Source: Stromatinia cepivora
Taxonomy: Eukaryota; Ascomycota; Leotiomycetes; Helotiales; Sclerotiniaceae
Direction: 5' to 3'
Length of the DNA: 64,000 bases
Assembly (NCBI GenBank): GCA_014898415.1
Contig: RCTD01000014.1
Location: 744,001 to 808,000, forward strand
Shown: positions 34,192-46,200 of the stretch, in pieces
Layout of the letters: the number at the start of each line of letters is the position of its first letter
Position numbering within the stretch: the first letter of the stretch is position 1
Notes under the pieces: model-generated
What the model saw: only the letters and a program-made list of their open reading frames with translations
Databases searched by the model: none
What the model was told of the DNA's origin: nothing
Program-made: the position numbers and the translations under genes

Positions 34192-34501
34192 TGTCACGGA
34201 AAGCCCCGCAATCCCCTGTATCTTATGAAGGATCAAAAGCGTATGCTTTCCAATCGGAATGAAGGATCTACTAGCCCTTACCAATCCACCAATTGATAAG
34301 GTGATCCTGATATACTAATAAACAAAGATCTAGCCTAATTAAGGTGCATATCGGCTAGATAACCACTCATTTGTTCTATATATACAGCTCTTGATTCATA
34401 TAATCAAGGGCAAGTCATTCAATTCTTTTACTCTACCAATCACGTGTACCACCTATTCAACGATCCCTGAAAGTGCTGTGTAATCATACTATCCCGTGAT
34501 A
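34192..34501 (+). repeat. 310-bp solo LTR, TSD CTTAA, near-normal base composition
   Basis: Starts TGTCACGGAAAGCCCCGC and ends CTATCCCGTGATA, so the ends form a short inverted repeat (TGTCACGG / CCGTGATA, with CA changed to TA). CTTAA is present directly outside both ends (34187-34191 and 34502-34506). It interrupts the Gypsy-3 integrase region. It is clearly less AT-rich than its surroundings and contains CACGTG. No second copy is in the window. Strand is assigned by convention only. Confidence 0.85.
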
Positions 34502-35317
34502 CTTAAATATATATATTATTATAGCATTACCTTTGTAATATAATTGAATCTTTTTTCTTAGATGATTATCTTCCAATATATATATGATTGTAAATTATAA
34601 TATATTATAAATTAATGATTCGCTTTCTTATTTGAATATAATATATAATTCATACAACTTGTTTTCCTGATATTCTGGTTTTCAACTGAGAATATCAATT
34701 CTAATATTTTCTGATCTTTTGATATATAAAATCTTAAAATTGTAATTGACTATAATTTCTGATTATCTAATTTATCGTTTATTTAACTATTTCATTGTAA
34801 TGAAATAAACCAAGTTCTTATAATCTATATATATTTGTACTATATATTTTGATCCTTTCAAATATACTCATTATTCTCTAAATGCATCGATTATCGCCAA
34901 TAGTTCTTTGTCATATATTTCGTAATTTAGTTCGGTTGATGATAGTTTTCGAGAATAGAATATGATTGATTGATATTTCTCATTCTGATCTGATTAGTTT
35001 AGAACTATTCCTATAACGAAATCTAAGGAATCCGTTTCCATTATAATTTGCTTTTCTGGATCAAATATTAACAGTATTGATTTTCCGGTCATTGTTTATT
35101 TGAATACTTCGAAGGATTCCTATACCTTAACAATCCATTCGAATGTTTTCTATACTTTTCTCATTAAATTGATTAAAAATGTTATGATCCCTGAGTAATC
35201 TTTAATAAATCTTTAATAGAAATTGACGAATCCTAAAAAAGATTATATTTCCTTAATTATAGTAGGTTACTTCCATTCGAGTATTACCTTGACCTTATCC
35301 TTATTCATTTTGAACCC

Positions 35318-35815
35318 TTAACTTGATACAATAAATCCTAGAAACTCTGTTTCTATAACATAAAATTCATATTTACTTGATTTGCATAACAAATCAATTT
35401 TATCCAAATATTCGAAGATATTGCTGATATCTTTGATATATTGAATTTTGTTGTTCGAATATACTAAAACATTGTTCAAATAGTATATACAACAAATATC
35501 CAAATATTATAATAATACATTATTCATAAACCTTATAAATATTATTGGTGCATTAATTAACCCAAATGATATAATCTAGTATTCGTATAGTCTGTATTTG
35601 GTTTTGAAAGCAGTTTTCTATTTTTCGCCTTTCTTCATTCTAATCAAATAATAATTATTATATAAATCCATCTTAATGAATATCATTGCTCTGTTCAATC
35701 GATCTTTTAATTCTATAATTAATAAAAATAAATATCGATCCTTTTTGATAAGTACATTGAGCTTTCTGTAATCCATAATTAATTTTTTAGTATTATCTTT
35801 CTTAGATACCCACAT
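35318..35815 (-). pseudogene. Gypsy-3 reverse transcriptase region
   Basis: 35618-35815 encodes RT fingers/palm (MWVSKKDNTKKLIMDYRKLN, then IKKDRYLFLL, FIKMDLYNNYYLIRMKKGE). 35318-35503 encodes the active-site box and following helix (CIYYLNNVLVYS, YKIEFLGFIV-like end). The Y-x-DD box reads YYLNN, both Asp changed to Asn. Frames are separated by stops. Confidence 0.88.
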
Positions 35816-37573
35816 AATTGAATTTATTATTTGGGATATGGATTCTTTGATCTATCCCTTGGCCAAATTATCATCGATATATTCTTTGAACGTTTTTAGT
35901 TTATCGATTGATATTGAATAAATTAAAATATACACAAGTATTTTGCTTTCCTTCAATATTATCTCGTGATCCCATAACTTGTATTCTAATAAAGCTTCAT
36001 AAATCCTGGATTTTTTAAAAACATATTCATATTTCTTATACTATTCTAATATTATAAATTCTTCTACCTTAATTGCGATTTCGTACCATATCATTGATTT
36101 CTGCATTTATAAAAGAGATATACTGACCTTCGCTCTTAATGAAGGATCCTAAACTGGGTATCCTCCATCGCCGATATTGTTCACATTCAACTCTCCTTAA
36201 CGCGTATTATATCTCGCAGATACTTTGAAAGTGTTATCATGATCATTCTTGTATTAATCAAATATTACTATTTCTTATGATTAATCTATTTTTGGATTAT
36301 ATACCTTTAACCATAATATCCCTAAAATGATCTATTATTGATTTAATAATACAATGTCAAGCTATATAATCTTCAAGTATTAGATTATATTCATTTATAC
36401 TGATTATATCTTTTGAAAAACATTCCTATCAAATCCTGTTAATTATCCATTAATTAATTGCAATTAATAAAATTTTTGTTTTTTTTGGAATAATATTCTT
36501 AGATATTTTATAACTTCTAATACAATAAAATTTCCTGTAACCCCTGAATCTATTATAGCTGATTGTATTTATCTGTTTATCTTGATTTTATAATATATCT
36601 GTTCTATTTATCCTGTAACATTCAATTGTAATATAATTTGCTCATTTTCGTGATCCTGAATGATTTTATCGATAAATGTTATATATCGTAATTCTTCTTC
36701 TTCTAGATAGATTATATTTATCCCTAATTTAGTTTTATTATCAAATAAGTTTTTTTATAGGGTATATCGATAATTCCTTTGGATTATTTTTATTATTGTA
36801 TCCATAACTAATAATAATAGAATAATCTAAATTTGAATATAATATTCTTTTCCGATTCTTCTGCATAAAAACAAATTCTGGTTTTCATTCTACTCGAATA
36901 TATATTGATAGAATATTTCCTATAACTTTCCTTGTTTTGATTATTAAAGGTATTCTTCATTGATTCTTTTTACAAATAAAATATTAATAATAACTCCAAA
37001 CTATAAAATTCAATATTGATCGATATACCGAACTTCGTAAGATTCATCTTCCTCAATATCTGTTATATTGAAATCCTTATTGATAGTTCCTTTATCTATA
37101 TCTTCAAATTTCCAAATACAACAATTCCATTGATCGATTTCTCGAATAGATTATAATTCTTCTAATTGTAAGTTTTTGTTTACCTATAAAAGATTCTCGA
37201 TCTCTTCTTCTTTTAATTTTTCTTTATAAACTAATAATAATATAATTAATCTTGTAATACTGATTATATACAATTATAATATAAAAATAACATTAAATTA
37301 ATCCTTATCGAACTTATTTTTAAAGTTGCTTTTCTTTCCATCTATTTTCTTATTTTAGCATTTTGTTACTTGATATTTTGCTTTTCCATATTCAAAGTAT
37401 AAATTGTTATCTCATCTATGTTTCTTTTTCTAATCGTTATTTTTGTTTATATAATATATAGCATCTAACTCCATAGAATTTTTATATCTCTATAGATTAT
37501 ATCATAATCTGCCCTCGTTTTTGCAATAACGCTCTTAGTTTCGGTTTTCTTGAGATTTATATGATCTTTAGCT

Positions 37574-37768
37574 TTATTTGAATCTATAAAAATGATCATC
37601 TAATTCAATAAAATCCTGGATTAGATTATTTAAGTTTATATTTACAATAATTCTTTTTAATTTCAATCTAATTTCTAATTTGAATCCTTTATAATAATAA
37701 TTTATAATAACGGTTTCATCCCAATTAATTGTTTTTGTATATCTTCGAAATTCCGTAATATACTTCAA
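37574..37768 (-). pseudogene. Gypsy-3 gag (Retrotrans_gag-like) region
   Basis: Frame of 64 codons, KYITEFRRYTKTINWDETV, then YYKGFKLEIRLKLKRI and LIQDFIELDDHFYRFK. The spacing of 'Y..EFR.....W.E......Y..GL...I...L' is that of the Ty3/gypsy capsid domain. The frame is only part of the original gag. Confidence 0.75.
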
Positions 37769-38265
37769 TACTAAATTTATCTATTTGAAATTAAAGATCT
37801 TTTCTTCTATTATCTTTAATTCATTAGAATTTCTAAAGATTCTGCGAATCTCTATCTTAAAACCTTCAAAATTATTGAAGATTATTCAAATGGATTATAT
37901 ACAATCTTTATCATTATATTCGAAATAGTTATGCAAATATAATTGAATCCATTTGATTACTTCTCCTTTGAAATATAATATGGTTTATATACTTTTAGAT
38001 TCTATAATAATGAACTTATCCTTATTGAATCTAAAATAGATTTCAAATTACAAAAGAAAAGTATCGAATTCCTATCGATTACCTTAATACTTATCTAATA
38101 AAACAATTTTGAGTATTTCATTAATAATAATTTCCTTAGGTATATCGATCATCTCGATATCGTCAATATCTACTATTATTATAGATTGACCAATAATGGT
38201 ATCCCTGGGTGTCATAATAACGATTGATATTGAATTAATATTTGAAGCAGAAATAATATTCAAAA

Positions 38266-38612
38266 TGTTACAGAAGTTGTTTTTAAAATTATATGGAAAT
38301 GATTAAAGATCTTTCAAGATGGTTTAGATTAAACTTTAAATAGGAATTTAATAAGGTTAATAATTAATTATAATTCTTGTAATTATAATAATGAAATTAA
38401 TAATTGTTTTTGAGTACAAAGTTCTATATTATAATGAAATCCGTTCTCTTATATAGATTTTTTTGTTCTACAAAACCTACAATTCTATCCTATTTGGATC
38501 CCTTGGATCCTAAACTCTAAAGACTCCTGGCTCCTTGAATCCTAAACTTCAAAGATTCCAATGTCCTATCATATAACATTTATCATATGATCCAATGTTA
38601 CCCGTCGTAACA
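38266..38612 (-). repeat. Gypsy-3 5' LTR
   Basis: 347 bp. Plus-strand left end is TGTTACAGAAGTTG and right end is CCCGTCGTAACA, giving intact TG...CA termini. Differences from the other LTR are mostly C/T and G/A, as expected from RIP. Confidence 0.9.
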
Positions 38613-38617
38613 CTATT

Positions 38618-39250
38618 GTACAAAAATATATCGAATCGTTAAACCAGAAAAGAATAAAGTTGATAAAAATTTGGAATAATTCAACGAAGAAAAGATCGAA
38701 AAATAACAAAAAAGATTTACTCTAACGATTCTATATTAATAATAAAATTATACTCAATACCAAGAATATCATATAATTATAATCCAAAAAAAATTCTTCG
38801 ATTGTTTTATAGATCCCTTTATTATTATCAATATCAAAAATAATAAACAAATATACAAACTAATACTTTCAGCATTATACAAAATATATAATATCTTTTA
38901 TATTTCGCTACTCGAATTATAATTTGAATGCGAAAATACCGCCGATTCTTTACCTCCTGAAGAAATTGAAGAATATATAGAATATAAAATCGAAAAAATA
39001 CTAGTTCATAGAAAGAAAGGACAAAGAATATAATATCTAATATAATAAAAAAGTTATCAGTTAATAAAAGATATATAAAAAGTTTTACGAAATTTAATAT
39101 ATATCAAAAAGTATTTAAAGAATTACAAAAAAGAAAATACATTGTTATTATAATGATAATGAAAAACAAAGAAATAATACTATTAAAGTATATTACAAAG
39201 ATAAAGAGGATTTATATTCATATTAGAAAATTAAAATATCTATATTTAAA
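38618..39250 (+). mobile_element. Gypsy-2 copy, 3' part with chromodomain-like segment
   Basis: Directly continues the integrase C-terminus from before Gypsy-3 (IVQKYIESLNQKRIKLIKIW). Around 38,935-39,130 follows ENTADSLPPEEIEEYIEYKI, then EKILVHRKKGQRI, with stops where Trp or Gln are expected, then KKYLKNYKKEN. This is the layout of a chromodomain after the LP-P-x linker in fungal chromoviruses. No convincing LTR could be delimited to its right. Confidence 0.75.
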
Positions 39251-40492
39251 AAAAACCCTTATATAATCAATCTATTTTGATAAATTATTATAAATATATT
39301 ATCTTCATTTCATTATTAAACATTTATATTTTCTTTACTTTTTTACCTTCTCCTTCAACAATCTATTTTCATTTATATTATTCGAATTTTTATCAATATC
39401 CGATTTCATCGATTAATAGAATATTCACTGAATATGTTTTTCGGTAATAAAATCCTAATAAAAAATTCATGGAATTGTTATGAAAATGAATATAAAAGAA
39501 GATTTATTTATACTTTATAATCAAGATCCGAAAGATCTATTAGTATCTAATTGTTGGTTAATTAAATTCAATTCATTATATTCGTTATATCAATCTAGAA
39601 GCTCTTTCGCTAACTGATTATATTCATTATAGGATAATATTTATATCATTATTATTGGAGTCCTTCAAAAAGTTGAGATCCTTAATTTAAACTATTGATT
39701 TCTTTATTATAAATATTATTGACTTTATTAAAGCTACCAATACTTCTCAATAGATGATCGATGATATTATATTGATCTTAGGAATTAGATTTAATTTATC
39801 AAAACTTATCAGAAATGAAAATAGTATATTAATTATTAGGGTCTTTTCCTTTTTAAACTTTTTAGAATTTAATGATTTAGCATTAGATTATTATAGATCC
39901 TTATTATCATTATCAAGAAATTCAGCCAATTCCGACGTTTTTCTTTTAATAGAAATCGATTTGGGAATTTTCCCGATAGATTTCGTTCCGACTATTCGAA
40001 ATACAACAATCCGTAATTTCTTCATTACCGCTTTGTCAGTATTTCTAGTACTTTTGATTTTGTCTTTAATTATCTTTCGATATATTAATTTCGTTAACAA
40101 AATACAAACAGATTTCAACGATTTAGATCGAATCAGAGGAACCTCGAAGATCTTTTCCTTATTCTCTTCGTTAATAATATCTTCCAATTCATTTTCATTT
40201 GTTAATTTATTCATCAATTATTGATATAACTATACAACTATTAATAAGAAAAACGATGAATTATACTTAATATATTGATAAAATATCGTTACAAATCTAT
40301 ACATATCTCCATCAATTTCACCAATTTTTTTATCTGTATATTTAATACTAATATAACTTTCTTTATATTATAAAATAATTATATCAAACCATATTTCTTT
40401 TATTTACAAAGGAAGGCTTCTATTCTTTATATAAATTTAGTTTACCAATCCTCCAATTTCTTCAACAATATAGCCTTTTCAGATAAACCCAT
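39251..40492 (-). pseudogene. decayed minus-strand ORF beside the Gypsy-2 3' end
   Basis: 39891-40217 is a 108-codon frame (MMNKLTNENELEDIINEENK, then KEKIFEVPLIRSKSL; MKKLRIVVFRIVGTKSIGKI; KTSELAEFLDND). The same frame runs on to about 39.55 kb with RIP-type stops. It is rich in Glu/Lys and lacks membrane segments. The overlapping hydrophobic plus-strand frame (39754-40224) is its complement and not a gene. I do not recognise the family. It may be a further ORF of Gypsy-2 on the opposite strand or another element. Confidence 0.4.
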
Positions 40493-40902
40493 TTCGACTG
40501 TCTGCTATTCATAATGAAATCGCAATAAATAATTTATTGTAGAGTTAATGTTTTTTAATAATATTATACAGGGTTTCTTCTTTCAGGTATATTCTATATA
40601 TATTAGATCGGATTTTTTTGGAAAAGAATATTCCTTATTTATTACCTTTTCTTCAAACAAAGATTTCGTATTATTATAATAAACAATATATTTAATATAA
40701 CAAAGATATATCAGATATATAAATTATAAAAGCATACAAATTGAATATATTATCAATTCAGGAAAAGATTGAAATATAACAGAAAGAGTAATAAAAGTTT
40801 TAAAATATAATATTACGATTGCAATATAGAAATACAAAATTCCAAAAATAGAATTCCGATAAGTTTATATAACCTTCAAAGAGTAAACTATATATATTTT
40901 TG
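40493..40902 (+). repeat. repeat X, uninterrupted copy (empty site of Copia 2)
   Basis: Matches 26280-26085 plus 20606-20386 in inverted orientation without the 5.5-kb Copia, apart from a few bases. It ends at a short TTA tract (40903-40915, four to five units), where the other copy has about 150 units. Confidence 0.75.
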
Positions 40903-41015
40903 TTATTATTATTATTGTTATTTATCTCTTTATTTATTATACAAAAATTATTATACACTACCACTGTTTTATCGATCGATAACTCTCTATAATTACAAAT
41001 AGACCAGCAATTTAT
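40903..41015. other. short TTA tract and AT-rich spacer
   Basis: Four to five TTA units followed by about 100 bp without recognisable content, up to the Gypsy-1 LTR. Confidence 0.5.
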
Positions 41016-41297
41016 TGTCACGAATCGTGAACCACAGGAGGCTAACCACGTGATACCCCTTATCTTCTATATCAATTTATGAGTTGATCATCTATATGTA
41101 TGCGTTACGAATTATACGATTTAATATAGTAAAATGGTGACCCTAATAATGTATATGTATAACCCTGCAATCTACGAATGAATATTTGTGTATATATATC
41201 TAGTTGTTCTTTATCAATTATAGTTCTTCAATTGTAGATTCTAAAGAATATAATTGATTCTATTTATTCAACTTTATTATAGCTTTTGTATATTATA
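41016..41297 (+). repeat. Gypsy-1 5' LTR
   Basis: Starts TGTCACGAATCGTGAACCAC and ends GCTTTTGTATATTATA, 282 bp like the LTR at 14660-14941. It contains a CACGTG core at 41047-41052. Downstream follows the leader of the element. Confidence 0.9.
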
Positions 41298-42664
41298 TTA
41301 TCTATAATTTATTTACAAGTGTCCGGTTATCTAATAACCTCCTAAATAATATTTCACTTTAATAATATCTTCTTAGATGAACTTTTATAAATGTTATATC
41401 TAAAGAAAAAAAATCTATTCCGATCTAATCGATGAAGATAAACCCTTTTAGAAGTGTACCATCATTTTTATAATACAACGAACTCCTTTTTTTGTATACT
41501 CCGAATCTTTGAAAATATATTCTAAGGAATCTTTTTCTTCTCCTCAATTATTTCAATAATTCTTTGAAGAAAATATAAATACAGAATTGGATAATATTAT
41601 TATTGGAAGAAAGAAGATTAATAAAGAAAAGATTCTAGTATATAAAACCGATATTCTTAATGGTTCAATTATTCCTTTTAAATCATTATTATAACTACAA
41701 GATCTTTATATAATGATTATAAATTTGAAAAAGAAGAATTGATAATTGAAAGTTATAATAACAATAAGTTTTGTAATAGTATAATCTTTTTCTAAATTTT
41801 AAATAATGTTTATATAAATATTTAGATTAATAATAATATTTGGGATTCCCTTTATTCTTTCAATTGAAATCTAAGGATTTTTATTTAAGCAAATTCGAAG
41901 ATCCCGAAATCAGAGGAAGAAAACTTTGATTAAACGATTTGATCATTCAAGGTTTTTCAATAATTCTCTTTCCCTTTTAGAAAGTAATGATTTATATAAT
42001 AATCAGGGGTTCTTTTATTCAAGAAATTGATTTAATCGATCAAGATTGTATTTCTGTATCAATTATAATTTGCAATGAAATATATATACATCAAAATTCA
42101 TAAATCTTATTATTAAATTTAATGATGGTATTGAATCTAAAGTTAGTTTATAGCAATTATTGATTATAGAATGATTCGAATTATATATTATATTATTTAA
42201 GAATGAGATATAATATTATATATATATAATCGATCAAATTGAATCGGAAGTATAAATATATTGTTATATTCTTTATATATAAATACCCCGATTTACAGTA
42301 TTCGAATTGGTTGAATAGTTTATAGTGATTTATTAGAATTCAGTTGAAATTGATGATATTTGTTTTCAATATAAGATATAGGTTATATTTAATATGATTC
42401 GATATGGTAATTTTTTAAAATGGTATAGAAAGTTTAGATTATTTGTTATTTAAATGGAGATTACTGATGATAAGATTTTATTTAGGAATTTCAAATAAAG
42501 GATTTCTGATTTTCTTTTATAAATAATAATAATATTTATTAAGGATTGTAAGATTATAAAAGAATTTGCGAATATGTTTATTAAAATAGATCAAAATGAA
42601 GTTTTATTATAAGAATGAAATCGATATTATATTGGGTGAAATATCTTTATAATTATTTGCAAAT
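41016..42664 (+). mobile_element. Gypsy-1 copy 3, 5' part (LTR and gag region)
   Basis: Begins with the 282-bp 5' LTR and continues with leader and gag region until the insertion of Copia 3 at 42665. It resumes at 48143 after the CAAAT duplication. Gag is too decayed to show a clear domain. Confidence 0.8.
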
Positions 42665-42830
42665 TGTTGGAAATGAGGCCATCATAGGATTAGAATTGAG
42701 GTCACGTGATCACAATGGCGCATAGACCATATTTGGGGATAACCTCAATTCTACTTCTATTAGATATATAGATCCTTAGTTCAATTTATATAATCAACAA
42801 TACTACTACTTTTTATACCAAAAGTTAACA
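42665..42830 (+). repeat. Copia 3 5' LTR
   Basis: 166 bp from TGTTGGAAATGAGGCCATCA to CCAAAAGTTAACA. It is one of the least mutated LTRs here and contains TCACGTGATCA at 42702-42712. Confidence 0.95.
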
Positions 42831-43279
42831 GATTATAAGATCCGGTTGTATAATAATGATTAAAAAGCAAAGCAAATCAAGAAAGGATTAATATAACTAA
42901 TAGGAATGAAACAGAATGAAAATCAGAGTTTTCATATAATGTTATCGAAGCAGAATTGAAATATAATAATATAGTTTATAACTTATAATATTACAGGCCA
43001 AAGTAAAGAGCAGTTTATATAATACCGATACAGAATTATAACAGAAGCAAAAAACAAGTTCGCATAATTACAAGAAAATATATTATAATACGATTTTACG
43101 AATTTTCTTATTGTTTTATTTTTATATTTCTTTATTATCCCGAATTTATTTGTTATATATTTTTTAAAACTGTTTTAAAAATCTGAAGATTATCTTTGAT
43201 ACCTATTAAACAATAAGAAACCTTTATAATATTAAAATCAAACAACCCTTCAAAATTCGATCAAAACAATTATAAACGA

Positions 43280-46200
43280 TGATTCAAACAAACAAAGATA
43301 TAATTAAAAAGGAAAAGATAATTTTATATAATTGATTAAATATTAAACGAATATATATAGATTGCAAGACCCAATATAGTATCTACTTATAAAATCAATG
43401 ATCATATATATTACAATATCGAATTGAAATCGGAATACTTAAAGAATAAAACGAATATATTATTATATATTTGTACAACATTCAATAATAACGATGAAAC
43501 TTTCATCGACGAATATTCAACAGTATATATACTCTGAAGATATTTTAAATCGAAATATACCAGAATCAATACAATCATTGTTAATATATATATAACAATA
43601 ATCCAGAACTTCAAATTTCAATCCGATATCCATTCCAATATAACTATTATCAAAGCCTAAAACAAATTGAAAAAGTATAAAAGGAAATTAGGGATTGTAA
43701 ACGAAAACTATCGATCAATATATCAAGATACTGCTTTGTTCTTGATTTTAATATATAATCTTTTAATCGATTATCAAAAAGTAATGAATATATTAGATAT
43801 CCAAATCAATCTTAATATCGATGATAAGATCAAGTATTTGTAAATTAAGGAACTTCGTTTTAAAAATGGATCAAAACGAATACAAATTGCAAAAGGATTT
43901 AAATATACTTCTTGATATTAAAAATCAGATTTCAAGATCTCAAATAATATTTATAATCTTTATCAAAAGAAAGATCATTATATACAAGATTATCTATATT
44001 TAGTACAAATCAATAAACTCTTTTGCAATTATCTTCGTTATTAAAAAAGAAGGAAATCATCGAATCCGAAAAAGGTTCATTTCAATAAGAAAGATTAAGT
44101 ATACTTTACTAATAATATCTTTAAATTAAATTCTGATATTAAAAATATAATAAAGAAAGATTACAATTTAATAAAGAAGATTATTAATAAGATTTCCCTT
44201 AATAAATGGTATACTGATATAGATACTTCTTTATATATATTTGATCAATCTTTATTATTCAGATTAATAAACCCTATTATTAAACAAAGAATAAAGATTA
44301 ATAAAGGAATGATATATTATTATCATTAGAGTTTAACAGATATAATATACAAAGATAGTTCTAAGATACTACTTTCAAATATATTATATATATTAAAACT
44401 AGAAATAAATTTACTATCAGGAAAAAGGATCTGCGAAATAAAGTTATAAAAGGAATTCAACTTTTATTATATATATTTCAAAAAGGACAATAAGAAAATC
44501 ATCTGTACTAAAATATAAGACGAAATATATATGATTTTATATATAACTAAAGGATACAAGGATACAGCTTTCTGTTCAAATATATATCAAAATGATTAGG
44601 AAAAAGGTTTTTCTTCAGAAATAATCGATAACACCAAAAGTACCGATGATGAATTAATATTCAAGAAGAAAGAGAAATACCTATTATAATATCGAAGATT
44701 CAATCATTTAGATTCAAATAAAATTAAGAATCTATATAAAATATCCAATATAATCAAACCAATAAAGATCCCAATTGAATTAAATATCTATAAAGTATAT
44801 ATACTCATCAAGATAATCAATTGTATTCCGAAACAATTAAATCTATATAAATCAAAGAGATTCGAACTTATATATTTCGATGTTGTAGGATTATTCCCAA
44901 AATCAATTCGAGGGAATTATTATTTTATATTGATCATCGACAATTATACAAAAATAAATTAGATTATATTATTTAAACAAAAAGACAATACAATTCAAAT
45001 ATTGAAAACTTAGAAAAAGAAGATGGAATTGGTTACTAGAGAAAAGATCATTATAATTAGGATTAATAATACATCAGAACTTTTATAAGTTATTTGTAAA
45101 TAATTATTAGATATACAATCCGAAGTTATAACAATTATCTTCTTATATCAAAACAGATTTGTAAAACGGAATATAAGGATTATAGAAGCAAATATAAAAG
45201 CAATACTAAAAGAAACTAAATTATTATTAAAGTTTTAGAATAAAACTATAAAGTATAATGTTTATATTAGGAATCGTATTAATATTGGTTCTGATATAAA
45301 TGGAATAGATCGATTCCTTATAAAAACTTTTATAAATACAATATTAAATATAGAGATATACAAAGTCTGGGGGAGCAAATGTTATATTTATATCAATCCT
45401 AAGATTATTCTAAAAAAACAAAAATATAATAAATTGTAGGATATTTCGAAAATCGGTGTATTTCTAAGATATTCAAAAGTTACGAATAAATATATCAAAG
45501 TATATTCTCCAAAATTAGATTATACATTTCGATCAAACAAAGTAATTATAGATGAATCTTATCAAGAAGGAGATTTGGATTTTAAATTAAGAAATTATGA
45601 ATTAGGTTTACAAAGAACAAAGAATATAAAACTAAATCAAAGATCTTATAATAAACCGGCAGCAAATAAAGAACTTTCTTTATTTTTAATATCAAATACA
45701 ATACTTATATTATCTTTATTCCAAGTATTCTTTTCAGTAGATATTATATCGAATTCAATGATTATATTAAGTATTCTAATTATCGAATTGAAATCAGGTA
45801 AATTAGATATATCAATATTAATATATAATAAAGATGGAGATAGCAATATCCAGAAAACAAATCAAGAATCTTTTTTTAAGGATACTTCAAATATCGAATC
45901 CATTATTCCAAAGGTTTTAATCCAAAAATCAATTTCTGTAGATTCTGAATCTATATCGAAAGCAAAATTTAAAACTATCTTAAATTTTATTAATAAATTT
46001 ATTTCAATAAGATCAAAAAGCAAAATAAATTTATAATTATTTAAAACCGAACAAAAGGATATAATGGATTTTGAAAATGAACCCTTAAAGTATTTAATAT
46101 AAAAACGGAAAAGAGATATAGAATAAGATTTTAAAGAAAAATAGGAAAACAAAATTATAAAGATATTAATTACGATATCTATATAAATCAAAACTCAAAA

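Larger units (their letters stand above)
31855..38612 (-). mobile_element. Gypsy-3, complete element (6,758 bp), TSD CTATT
   Basis: Ty3/gypsy element on the minus strand, flanked by CTATT at 31850-31854 and 38613-38617. It has two LTRs (349 and 347 bp). In element order: 5' LTR, gag (about 37.8-37.0 kb), protease (about 36.9-36.0 kb), RT (35.9-35.3 kb), RNase H, integrase (about 34.1-33.2 kb), chromodomain (about 33.0-32.85 kb), then a 3' region with an antisense ORF, a polypurine tract AAAAAAAGGATAG and the 3' LTR. It is inserted in the Gypsy-2 integrase and itself contains a solo LTR at 34192. Confidence 0.92.

Noticed and set aside
36115..36250. Less AT-rich patch in Gypsy-3 considered as another inserted LTR
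   Set aside because: No TG...CA ends or target duplication, and the surrounding minus-strand frame reads through it towards RT, so it appears to be a less mutated part of the element.
39754..40224. 156-codon hydrophobic plus-strand ORF that looks like a membrane protein
   Set aside because: It is the complement of a charged minus-strand frame; complements of Lys/Glu/Asn-rich AT-rich coding sequence give Leu/Ile/Phe/Ser-rich frames.
40800..41021. 73-codon minus-strand ORF with an Asn run
   Set aside because: Spans repeat X and its short trinucleotide tract; the Asn run is the microsatellite and the rest has no protein character.
45862..46191. 109-codon minus-strand ORF, with relatives at 54466, 22597 and 62289
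   Set aside because: Antisense to the Ser/Asn-rich spacer between Copia integrase and RT.
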